Assembly (NCBI RefSeq): GCF_000499845.2
Contig: NC_023749.2
Span: 44,395,608 to 44,459,607, forward strand
From: Phaseolus vulgaris
Taxonomy: Eukaryota; Streptophyta; Magnoliopsida; Fabales; Fabaceae
Length of the DNA: 64,000 nucleotides
Reading direction: 5' to 3'
Below, piece by piece: positions 24,611-34,675 of the stretch. Each line of letters opens with the position of its first letter. Within the stretch, counting starts at the first letter, position 1. Made by a program: the position numbers and the translations under genes. The notes beneath the pieces are model-generated. The model was given only the letters and a program-made list of their open reading frames with translations. It made no database searches and was not told the origin of the DNA.

Positions 24611-25016
24611 TGATGTGAGTTGATTTTAGAATTGCACATTTTTATGGGTTGTACTTTGTTTATGGTTTTTTATTTTAATTAGAATATGGTGAGAAACCCA
24701 AAGAAGATTCCCACTGGACACGAACATAACCAAGTGGTTAAGTAATTGTGAAGGTTCACTTCTAGAGGGCAAAGAGAAAAACACAATATGTTGATTATGA
24801 TGATGAATGTAATTTACAGAAATGGAAAGAACATAAGATGAAGAAAGACAAGTGGTAACCAAAATTAAAAGACAAACATGATATCATAAAGAGGAATGGA
24901 ATGGATGGTGCAAAAAGAAAGATAAAAAGAGGAATGGATGAAGAAAGCTTATCGAAGAAGAAGGGATGTCACACCACTTGGAGAAGGAGGTACTCCAAGA
25001 TGAGTGGTGAAAGAGC
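24611..25016 (-). repeat. partial 3' LTR of the antisense gypsy element
   Basis: Matches 28449-28875 over about 400 bp with scattered differences and indels (for example TGAGTTGATTTTAGAATTGC in both). Similarity stops at GGTGAAAGAGC. On the minus strand, protease sequence precedes it without a polypurine tract, so the first part of this LTR was lost in the deletion. Confidence 0.75.
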
Positions 25017-27485
25017 AATGATTTCTCCTTCTTCACTAAACCATTGTAATTTCTAGGGCTTTGTATGAGAGATGGTGGTTAATCCAAGTTTATCCACCAC
25101 TCTTGTACTTACCACATTTTTGCAACTACCCCCATCTACAATTAATGAACATAATTTGTCATTAATAAGGCATCTTGTATGAAAAGTATTTTCCCTTTGG
25201 CTTTCATCAAAAAAGGTTTTTGAGTTTCTCCAAGCATGCGCCTTACTACTAACAAATCACCTTCACAAAGTAAATCATATTCTTCCTCACTTTGGCTTCT
25301 TGAAGATGTAGGTGTTAGAATTAAAGGCTTTAAACAAGACGGGGGATGAATTGTTTAATGAAATTTTTTCGAAAATACTGGACAATAATGTGAAGAAGCA
25401 CAAAAGAAGCAATCAGATCAGTCAAGAAACAAAACTGTTTTTAATTGATTCCAGAAAATCAATCGATTGTTTATGCGAATCAATTGATTGCTTTTATCAG
25501 CAGTTTATAAAAACACAGTTCAAACAGTTTTAAAGAGTGAGGGATAGAGAAATTCAGACAAGAATTTATACTAGTTCACTCTTAACCAGAGGTACATCCA
25601 GTCCTCAGCTAACCACTAAAAATTCACTATGTAATCAATCCTAGATTACAAACACAAACACCAAAGAGGTGATTTTGAATCTCTCAAGAACACTCACCCT
25701 CTTTGAAACACAATTCACTACAAGTTAGAACACCCTCTAACTGTATACACCAACACCTTACAAGTTTTACAAATATGAAAACAAATACAAGTAAGAACAG
25801 GAAAGATCACACCTGATACAGAAGGATTACAACAGTTCCTATTCCACTCTTAACCAAAGCAAAGCTTTAAGCAATCTTGCAATCTTAAAAATCTTATTAA
25901 TCTTTTTGGTAATCTGATCTCTCTCTATTTAGAGATGTAAACACCAGTTATATAGTCTCAAAAATAGTCGTTTAAGACTTTTAATCAATAACCAAAACAG
26001 TTTAGAATCATGGAAAACAAATTTACTAAACTTAACAAATTTTGTTAAGATTTTTAAAAGACAATCGATTGAAAACTCGATTCAACCGATTGAAAACTCA
26101 ATTCAATCGATTGAATTGGCCTTGACTGTAAGGTTAGCCAATTTCATCCTTTTCAAATCCTTTTCAAAACCACTAAGTGGAAAACAACCGATCGAAACGA
26201 TAAATCAACATGTTGTTTTTCACTACTTTGAAAAACATTTTTCTTTTGAAAGAACTTGATTGATTCAGTTTTGGATTAAGCTTAGAGTGGATTGACAAAT
26301 TCTAATCTACCCAGAACCCATGCCCACAAGCAACAACCCAGCCTTCAAGCAATCTTCATGGATTTGGAGACATCAAAGTTTTAAGTTCAATAGTAGGGAA
26401 GCTAGATCTTGAGGATTGGGACTATGTTCACTCACTACAACTTCCCCCTTTACCATCATTGTTCTTTTGGTTGGACAATTGACAACTATGTGCCAAAAAC
26501 CTAAACATTTAAAACATTTTGTGCTTGAGGTTTTAGTTAGAGATTTAGTCTTAGAAGGAGAAGGGATGTCTTTAGAAGTTTGTGGGGTGGATTCTTTAGA
26601 GGAGTAGAAATGAAAATTTATTTTTACCCTTCATCTAGAAGTCATCATTATGAGTATGTTTGAAATTTTTTTTCTTCAAAAGTTGTGATTTCACCTTGAT
26701 GGGTAGGTAAACCAATTTCTCCAAAGAAGAGTACTCATACAACTCTACAATATCTTGAATTTTTGTCCTTAAACCACTCACAAACCTAACTATCTTTGAT
26801 TCTTCACTATCATGCATATTAATTTTAGTCAAAGTGGTTTCTAAGTCCTTAAAATATTCATTTACCATCCTAGGTCCTTGATGAAGCCGTTGGAGCATCA
26901 ACAAGAATTCCTTCCTATAATGAGGAGGAACGAACCACGCACATGCATAACTTTAAATTGTCCCAAGAGATCGCGTTTGGTCTATTGTTTATCCCAATAT
27001 CCATTACAGTTTGATGCCATCATTGCATGGCATAATCCTCAAATTTTAGGGAAGCTAACTTAACCTTTTGATTCTCTTCGACCTCATACACATTAAACAT
27101 TTGTTCTACTTTAGCTTCCCATCCTAGATAAACGTTTGGGTCACTTTCTCCATTAAAACTAGGTAATTTTAAAAAAGGAATGAACTTCTTTTGTTGATGT
27201 TGGTGTAGATGACACCTCTCTTAAAAAATTTTGCACTCTCCAATCTTCTTCTTCTTCTTGACATCCATAGTGCATGTAATGTCTAGTAGCTCTTTTAGGC
27301 TCTCATCTCCTTTCTCTACCTTGTCTCTCTCGAATCTCTTCTAATCTTTGCATCCTTTCCACTAATTGCCTCATTCCCTCTTCTTTGTGTGCCCAACTTC
27401 TTTTGGTATCCGCAAGCTCCCTCATAAGATGTGCTTTTTTAGGAGATTGTGGCTTTGAAGACTCCCTTGAAGATAAATGAGCCAT
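25017..27485 (-). pseudogene. gypsy gag-protease remnant, interrupted by a solo LTR
   Basis: On the minus strand, gag starts with MAHLSSRESSKPQSPKK at 27485. Further on are RFVSGLRTKIQDIVEL (about 26790) and a zinc knuckle KCFKCLGFWHIVVNCP (about 26495). After the solo-LTR interruption come FHTRCLIND and the protease motif VDGGSCKNV (about 25110-25150). Stops and frameshifts are frequent. The residue after FHTR is Cys (TGC), which shows that gag and pol form one frame in this family. RT and everything downstream are missing. Confidence 0.8.
25313..26392 (-). mobile_element. solo LTR of a Sirevirus-type copia element, inserted in gypsy gag
   Basis: A 1080-bp LTR in antisense, ends TGTTAGAATT (left) and TTCAATA (right, a mutated CA end), with 5-bp duplications GTAGG at 25308-25312 and 26393-26397. 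It is related along its length to the LTR at 29690-30787 in reverse orientation. The gypsy gag-protease reading continues on both sides, consistent with insertion followed by LTR-LTR recombination. It contains decamer sets at exact 21-bp spacing (25460/25481; 26062/26083/26104; 26185/26206). An ORF within it is an artefact of LTR sequence. Confidence 0.85.
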
Positions 27486-28448
27486 GATTGTGCACAAAAT
27501 AAAACAAATAATTAGTGAAAATAACAATTTAATCCACTCACTCACTTGTATCACTCAACTATTTAGTAAAGGAAGGAAAATTTTTAATTCACTCACAAAA
27601 GATTTGCACTTTAAAAGGGTCTACACTTGGTAGCAACACTTCAAATGAAAGAGGTCAAAGTTCCTTTCATTGCTCACCAAAGACACTCAACAAAACTTGA
27701 AGAAAATTTGAAAGACAAGCAAGAAAAGTTGAAAGAAAGAAAGCTAAACCAAACTGGAAGTAAGATAATGACAAAACTGAGAGAAGACAAACAAAAAAAA
27801 GCACTTAGAAAGACTTAAAGACACTTACTTAAACTTTAATTATGAATATTTAATGTCCTTAGAAATTTTGAAAGCAAGAATGATTAAATTCCACAAGTAT
27901 GAAAGCAATTTGCCATATACTTAGAATCCTCTTTAGTAATTTGCAATGTGAAAGTTGAATTGTGAATGCTCTCAATTTGTTTTTCTCTTTGTTTTATGAA
28001 TTCAAAATTTCCATATCTTTTTTTTTCATGCATATTTCAATTCACCTTTCAATTTTCGAAAAGGATATTGGGTTGGGATTTAATTTATATGAACACTCGC
28101 ATTCTATGTTTGGAATTAAATCAACCACTACTCAAATAATTTATCATTTGTTTTAGCTCTTCACAATTAAAACAAAAATAAGTATAATTGATTTAAGACT
28201 TACAGAACACTAAGAACATAAGAATCAAGCAAAAGATGAAAGGAAGAAAAAAAATGACACAGAATTTCAAAAGCATAATTTAAAGTGCTTAATGAATAAA
28301 AATGCAGAATTGTAAATGACAAGAATTTAAAAGCGGAATTGAAATTATTTGAAGATAAAAGCAAGAACTAAAATGTGCTAGAATTTAAAGGCATAAATCA
28401 ACTCATAAAAGATAAACACAATTTAAAAATCATGCTTTGATTACCACA

Positions 28449-28875
28449 TGATATGAGTTGATTTTAGAATTGCACATTTTTATGGGTTGCACTTTGTGTA
28501 TGATTTTTATTTTTTTTAAGCAGAATATGGTGAGAAATCCAAAAAAGATCCTCACTGGACACGAACTTAATCAAGTGGTTAAGTAAGTGTGAAGGTTCAC
28601 CTCTAGAGGACAAAGAGAAAAACGTAATATGGTGATTATGATGATGAATGTAAATTGTGGAAATGGAAAGAACATAGGATGAAGAAAGACAAGTGATAAC
28701 CAAAATTAAAAGACAAGCATGATATCATAAAAAGGAATGGAATGGACGACACAAAAAGAAAGATAAAAAGAGGAAGGAATGAAAAAAAGAAAGAAAAAAG
28801 AAAGCTTATTGAAGAAAAATGGATGTCACACCACTTGGAGAAGGAGGTACTCCAAGATTAATGGTGAAAGAGCCA
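28449..28875 (-). repeat. 5' LTR of the antisense gypsy element
   Basis: Direct repeat of 24611-25016. Its left edge (TGATATGAGTTG) adjoins the primer-site-like sequence. The right edge is approximate because the partner LTR is truncated at that point. Confidence 0.65.
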
Positions 28876-29684
28876 CCACTTGAAGTGCTCACACACTTAA
28901 GATAAGACCCACTATGAGAACTCTCAAGTCTCTAGATTTTATTTATTTATTTTTGCAAAAATAATTTTTTTTCTCTAATTTTTTTTAATCATTAAGTATA
29001 ACATTTGAATTATGAAATCGTGTAAGATATAAGTGTTTCTTCTGACAAACAATACAACACCTTGTAGTTTTCACCTTTTCTAATAAGTGAAATATTTATC
29101 AGACGATAATTGCACACAAAACCTAAGCTTACCTAACAAGAACTTCTTTAAGCTTATTACTGTGTTGTATGGAATGTTTTCATCTTCTATCTACCCAAAT
29201 GATTCACGCAAAGGCACAAGTCTACATCAAAATTTGTTATGATAATAGTTAAAGTTCTTGTCTCAACAACCATTCAGATACAAGTTGATCTTCTCAACTT
29301 TGGTCCAACTATTTTTTTTTCTTGTATGGTCTTAGCTTTTACTTCATTTTAAGTAAATTTTTTTTTATCTAACTACTATTAATAAGTATTATCAACTATC
29401 AGGATGCTGCTTGATGAGGATGTTGACATTTAATGTTGCATGGAGCGAATTTAATGCACATCTATGTCCACACTCGTCAAGCAGAAGAAGATGAAGATAT
29501 TTGAGTTCAAAAGTTCTCAACGGTTAGAAAGGGATTTGCAATGACTCATTCTTGCAAGCTCTATATAAATTTATCCTTTGAAGAAGAAGACAAGGAAATG
29601 ATAAATTGTTAAGTGCCAAAACATTGTCAAAATCTTTTTGTGACCTTAAAATCTTTGTAGAAGAACATAGATTGCATATATTTG
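28876..29684. other. host sequence of the Sirevirus insertion, probably an older LTR
   Basis: No ORF with domains. It runs up to the TATAG target site and continues beyond the Sirevirus at 32245. The continuation contains a ~40-bp minisatellite and an LTR-end-like ACAATTCAACCCTCTC (about 32902), so these two halves probably formed one LTR before the insertion. Confidence 0.45.
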
Positions 29685-29689
29685 TATAG

Positions 29690-30787
29690 TGTTGAACCAA
29701 GTGGGGTTCAAGCTTTGAAGAATCCAAACCCTTTAAAGGATGTTGAAGCCTTAGCTGTGCTTGCTGTTGCTGTGCTATTTTAGTTAGGATCTGGGGTAGA
29801 TTGTGTATGTAATCCACCTCTTGATTGAATCCAAAGCATAGGCATTCTCAATCTTTTGGAAAGAAAAATGTTTTTCAAATTAAGTTAAAAACAATCGATT
29901 GTTTTGTCGAAACAACCGATTGTTTATACTTAGATGTTTTTAGAAAACTTTGAAAACTGTTTTTTAAATGGTTGAGCTGTTAAAACCAAAACAACCGATT
30001 GATTCGAGGAAACAACCGATTGTTTGTTTTGGTACCATAACAAAAAAACAGTTTTATCTTTGACTGAGCTTTAAATGATTTAACTGCTTACGCTCCAATC
30101 TTTAAATGCTTTGACCAATCTTTAAATGCAATTTAAGAGTTTGTTAAGATTTGATAACAAACAACATCTTTGAATAAATTCAGAAAAACAGTTTTGAGAA
30201 ACAAGATTTTTGAATAAAGTTTTGAGTTTTTCAAAGAGCTGAGATTGCTTAGAGTTTGTGATTGATCAAAGTGTGTGGAATAGGATTCTGCTTGTATTGA
30301 TTTCAGATTATCTTCTGTAACAAGTGTATCTGTTGAACAAGTTTGTTTGTGTGCTTGCTGAGATTTGCTGTGTGTTCTTAAGGGGATCAAGATCAGCAAT
30401 CTTAGTGTTGGTGTGTTGGCCAAGAGAAGTGTGTCTTGAGGGGATCAAGGTCACTTTCTTGGTTGTGGTGTAAGTGATCAAGGTGTGGTTGCTTAGTCTC
30501 AGTGGTTTCTAACAAGACTGGATGTAGCTTTGGGTTTAGAGTGAACCAGTATAAACTTCTGTGTGCAATCTCTCTATCCTTAATCTCTTTAAATTCAGTT
30601 TTGATATTTGTTTGTTGGTATAAACAACCGATTGTTTTTCTGGTACTGCTGTTTTTGCTTGCTGTTTTGGCAAACTGAATTCCTTATCAACTGTTTCTTG
30701 AGAGAATTTCATTCTTGACTTAAAAGTTTGCGAAAACCCTCTTTAAACAATTCACCCCCTTCTTGTTTAAAGCCATCCATTCTAACA
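29690..30787 (+). repeat. Sirevirus 5' LTR
   Basis: An LTR of 1098 bp. It contains CAATCGATTG-type decamers in pairs 21 bp apart (29892/29913 and 29992/30013) and a single one near 30624. The last 96 bp (30692-30787) align without length change to 32144-32239. A related LTR in reverse orientation is at 25313-26392. Confidence 0.88.
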
Positions 30788-32143
30788 ATTGGCATCAAGA
30801 GCTTGGTTCTTGAAAAAGATGGATCTGTCATTGAAAAGCCATGGTCTCAATGGACTGATTCAGAAAGCAAAAAGGCCAAATTCGATTGCATTGCCAAAAA
30901 TATAATAACCTCTGCTTTAAATTCTGATGAGTTTTTCAGGGTCTCTCAATGCAAATCATCAAAAGAAATGTGGGATACCTTGGAAGTCACTCATGAAGGG
31001 ACAAATGAGGTAAATAGAGCTAGGAAGCATACTCTAATCCAAGAGTATGAGATGCTCAGAATGCTTAAAGGTGAAACAATTGCTGAGGTGCAGAAAAGAT
31101 CCACTCACATCATCAATCATCTCATGAGCCTTGACAAGACAAGAAGAGTTGAACATAAAGATCTTGAAATGTCTTGATAGAGCATGGCAACCAAAGGTAA
31201 CTGCTATTTCCGAATCTAAAGATCTAACATCATTAAGTATGGCTTCTTTGTTTGGTAAGCTTGGGGAACATGAGTTAGAGATGAATAGACTCAATGTTCA
31301 AGAAAGCGAAGACAAGCACACAAGGAGCATAGCCTTAAAAGCTTCCAAGCACAAAGGAAAACAAGAATCCAGTGATGATAGTGATGAGGAAAACCTTAGT
31401 TTGCTGTCAAGAAAGTTCAGCAAATTCTTGAAGAGAAACTGCAACAAGGACAACAACAAAGATAGGTATGGAAACAAGAAATCCAATGATTTTAATTCCA
31501 ATAACTATACTTGTTTTGGTTGTGGTGAGCAAGGTCATATAAAGGCAGATATTCCAAACAAGAGCAAGGAGAAAAAGCCTAGCTACAAAGAAAAGAAAGA
31601 CAAGACAAAGAGAGACTACATAGCTTGGGATGAAAATGAGGTATTATCATCAAGCTCTTCATCATGTGAAGATGAGAAAGCAAACATCTGTTTGATTGCT
31701 GAAGATGATGATGAATCTTGCAGCTCAAGTGAGGTTAGTTCATGTGCTTCTTTGAATGAACAAAATTACAGTAAATTGCTTGAAGCTTTTCAAGAAACTC
31801 ATGATGAAGCTAATCGATTGGTTCTTTCAAACAATCGATTGAAAGATCTTAACAGCTGGTTGGAAAAGATAGTGAAATCACTTGAAGATAAGATTGAAAA
31901 ATATAAAAATGATTTCAAAAATCTGGAAAATCATTTCAAAAATTCTTCTTGCAAGTGTGACACTCTCATTTGCGAAAATTGTGAAAATCTTGAGAAAAAG
32001 GTTCATTATCTTGTTGAAACTGTGGACAAGCTTTCAAAGGGGAAATCTAACTTTGAGAATGCCTTGGCATCTCAAAGCTGTGTTTTTGGAAAGGCTGGTT
32101 TATGTTTCAATTCACAGAACCAACAAGATAAGTTTTCAAAACT
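30788..32143 (+). pseudogene. Sirevirus gag remnant (UBN2-type with a zinc knuckle)
   Basis: Coding matches begin near VIEKPWSQWTDSESKK (about 30815) and run through AKEMW-like SSKEMWDTLEVTHEGT and GETIAEVQKRSTHI. A frameshift near 31135-31160 moves to the second frame: NIKILKCLDRAWQPK and LFGKLGEHELEMNRL. The zinc knuckle CFGCGEQGHIKADI has Ile in place of its last Cys, so the CCHC site is lost. Acidic, serine-rich and coiled-coil segments follow and end near 32143 at the deletion junction. The N-terminal part of gag is absent. No product is expected. Confidence 0.85.
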
Positions 32144-32239
32144 TGTTTCTTGAGATAATTTCATTCTTGACTTAAAAGTTTGCGAAAACCCTCTTTAAAC
32201 AATTCAACCCCCTCTAGTTTAAAGCCATCCATTCTAACA
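32144..32239 (+). repeat. 96-bp remnant of the Sirevirus 3' LTR
   Basis: It starts TGTTTCTTGAGA and ends CCATTCTAACA, and corresponds to 30692-30787 of the 5' LTR. The gag sequence is joined to it directly; the TGTTTCTTGAG boundary could have served as microhomology for the deletion. Confidence 0.85.
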
Positions 32240-32319
32240 TATAGGTCATAAGATGTTATTACATTTCAGTAAGCCAACTCTTGTGATCTTTGTGATCACT
32301 TCTTTATACAAACTTTGTT

Positions 32320-32650
32320 TGTGTAGCCATGAGTGACTGTGTTCTGGAAAATACTCAGTGTCTTAGCTCGGACTGACTTTGTCTAAACAATACTCTAATT
32401 TATCAAGGAGCAGTTACATTCCAAAAATTACGTTGTATTATCCATAAGCGGTTGTGGTCCAAACAATACTCATTGGGTTAACCAGGAATGAATGAGGTCC
32501 AAAGAATACTCAATGTTTAATCAAGAGTGGTTATATTCAAAACAATACTTGGAGTTTTTTAACTAGGAATGGTTGAGTGTTCAAACAATACTTTGGTTAT
32601 TAGCTAGGACCAATTGTGTTTCAAATAATACTCAGTTTGTAAGTTGTAGC
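32320..32650 (+). repeat. degenerate ~40-bp minisatellite (about 8 units)
   Basis: Units begin AATACTC or AATACTT and end with a TTC/TCCAAA-like block. Starts recur every 38-41 bp, with one double-length step. Unit sequences differ strongly, so the array is old. Confidence 0.75.
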
Positions 32651-32933
32651 AGTAGTCTGCAGAGTGAAACTCAATAAGCAGATTGAAAACTGGATGTAGT
32701 TTGCACTTTTAAACGAACCAGTATAAAAATCATAGGTAAATCTTGTTTTCGTTATCCTTATTTATTATATATTATTGTACTGCATTAATAAATAGGAAGA
32801 GATTAACAAACTAATTTAACAGATAGTGTGTTGAGCCGAAACTATCATCTAACTACTTGATATCAAACAAGACATTACAAAATGTGTAAGAAATTTTAAA
32901 ACACAATTCAACCCTCTCTTTTTATGTTTTTAC

Positions 32934-33620
32934 ATGTTTTTCAAAGAAATTTTGAGAAGAATTAAAACACCAAGAAAAGAAACTTCTTTTGGATATGAAT
33001 TTTACACTTACATAGTTGAAAATTATCTAGTAAGATTTTTAAAAACTATTAGTACTCCTAATGCAAAATATTGGGATAATTCCATTAGAATTGAAATTGT
33101 TTTTGTTAAGAAAAATAACACTTGGACTTTAGTAGATTTCTTAAAGGAGAAAAACTAATTAGTTCTAAATGTGATCTTTAAGAAAAAGTATCATCTTAAT
33201 GTATCCACAAAAAAATATAAAATAAGATTAGTAACGAATAGTTTTACTCAAAAACCAACATTTTGGTACATGTGTTCAATTATCAAAATTTTCTCTAAGT
33301 ATTGTAATCTCTAACTTCTATCCATAAGTTAGTTAATTCACCAAATAAATGTTAAAACAACATTTTTGAATAATGAAGTAGAGGAAGAGAATCACGACTC
33401 AATGTAAAGGGTGTGTAGTTCCTTATCAAGAGAGCAAAGTATGCAAACTTTTTAAATCCTTACATGGGCTAAAACACACCAAAATAATGACATGAAAAAC
33501 TTAATAATTTTTACTCAGTGATGGTTTTTCTAATAACAATGTTGATCAATGTGCTTACACTAAATATAAAAACATGTGTAATTATATACTTTTATGTTAT
33601 TGACATGTTAATTTTTTATA
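32934..33620 (+). pseudogene. Ty1/copia reverse transcriptase remnant
   Basis: A first stretch reads YWDNSIRIEIVFVKKNNTW and TLVDFLKEKN, matching the start of copia RT. Past a stop it continues with frame changes: KYKIRLVTNSFTQKP (about 33215-33260), then traces of the TTFLNGE and WHEKFDNLI regions and of CVYTKY (33350-33590). Many stops and frameshifts are present, so it is inactive. It follows an LTR-end-like sequence at about 32925 with no primer site or gag, so it is itself a deletion product. Confidence 0.7.
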
Positions 33621-34675
33621 CACACAATAATATAATTTCAAGAATAAAATTATTTATGACATATAAGTTTGTAAGGAAAGTCATGGTCAAGTAAGTGTAA
33701 TTTTAGGAGTTAGAGAAATAAGAAAATGAGATAATATATTAGTACTGCAAGAACAATATACTATTAAACTTTGTAGAAAATTGGACTATTTTAACTTTAA
33801 GATGCTAACTCTAAATTAAAAAACAAATTGAGAAAAATTAATTTCTCAACCTAAACATGACCAAACCATTGAAACTTATTGCATTTAATGAGCTTTTATT
33901 AAAAAAAAAAAAATAGCCCTACTTTTAAATTTAAACATGATAATAAAAATCTAGTCCTAAATAACAATGTGATGAAGATTTTGATTGTGTCATGAATTCA
34001 CAATCCAAAAAGTGGACTGGTAAGTGAAACATTTAGTATATTATATACAAAATAGCATGTTATATAAGTATTGGTAAAATCATAGGAAGTAAAATTATAA
34101 AAAAAGGTTGATTCTAGAGTACTCACATAAGTATTGTAAATATATTTTAACTTCTAGAGTACTTGTCCTTGTTTAAGATCAGTAATAACCAAACAACCAC
34201 ATTTCAATACATTGTCTTCTTTTGCTGTTCCTTTCATGTTTGTTTGCTGCAATACCATTTTACTAGTATTATTATGTTCCAACATTGTTTTCATTGTGGG
34301 AAGTGGATGTCTTAAAATGCACAATAGGTTATTCTTTCATTCTGCATTCTTTTTCATCTTTCTTCTTTTGGTTGTTTCTAATATAAACTTCAGCTCAACT
34401 TCAATTTACTGTGATGAGCACTACAAAATAGCAGAAATATTCTAATTTCATTAGTATAATTTGTCAACACAAGCATCAGCAGAGTCTGAAGAAGGTGAGA
34501 AATAAAAAGTAGATCACACATTCATCACTAAAATCGATACGCTCTATGTTGTACATATGGGGGACTGTACAGAGTTAATTACAGACAAATAGCATTGTAT
34601 TGGTCCACATTCAAGTTTAACAGTATTATGTAATCCAGTATAAGCCTTTATTTTGTTCTATGGGAAATTAAAACC
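33621..34675. other. intergenic; 3' flank and UTR of the ceramidase-like gene
   Basis: AT-rich, no supported ORF. The part nearest 34676 is presumably the 3' UTR of the minus-strand gene. A hydrophobic short ORF near 34212-34445 begins at a non-ATG codon and lacks family features. Confidence 0.35.

Larger units (their letters stand above)
24611..28875 (-). mobile_element. antisense Ty3/gypsy deletion derivative with a nested solo LTR
   Basis: Two direct repeats (24611-25016 and 28449 to about 28875) flank gag and protease remnants read on the minus strand. A primer-site-like GTGGTAATCAAAGC lies next to the right LTR on that strand. RT, RNase H and integrase are absent. At 25016/25017 protease coding sequence is joined directly to an internal LTR position. 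A Sirevirus-type solo LTR (25313-26392) interrupts gag. The gag is related to the gypsy segment at 46528. No flanking TSD was found, and the right end is approximate. Confidence 0.75.
29690..32239 (+). mobile_element. Sirevirus-type Ty1/copia element with a large internal deletion
   Basis: Both outer ends are preserved: TGTTGAAC at the start, CATTCTAACA at the end, and a perfect 5-bp TSD TATAG at 29685-29689 and 32240-32244. The order is a full 5' LTR (1098 bp), a primer-site-like ATTGGCATCAAGAGC, a gag fragment, and only the last 96 bp of the 3' LTR. All of pol is missing, as are the first part of gag and the first ~1000 bp of the 3' LTR. Confidence 0.88.

Noticed and set aside
24626..24862. 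Similar minus-strand ORFs at 24626-24862 and 28464-28703, which look like a duplicated small gene
   Set aside because: They lie within the two LTRs of the antisense gypsy element, and their similarity reflects LTR identity.
34212..34445. Hydrophobic ORF resembling a small membrane protein
   Set aside because: It begins at a non-ATG codon in AT-rich sequence, contains no known motif and has no supporting context.
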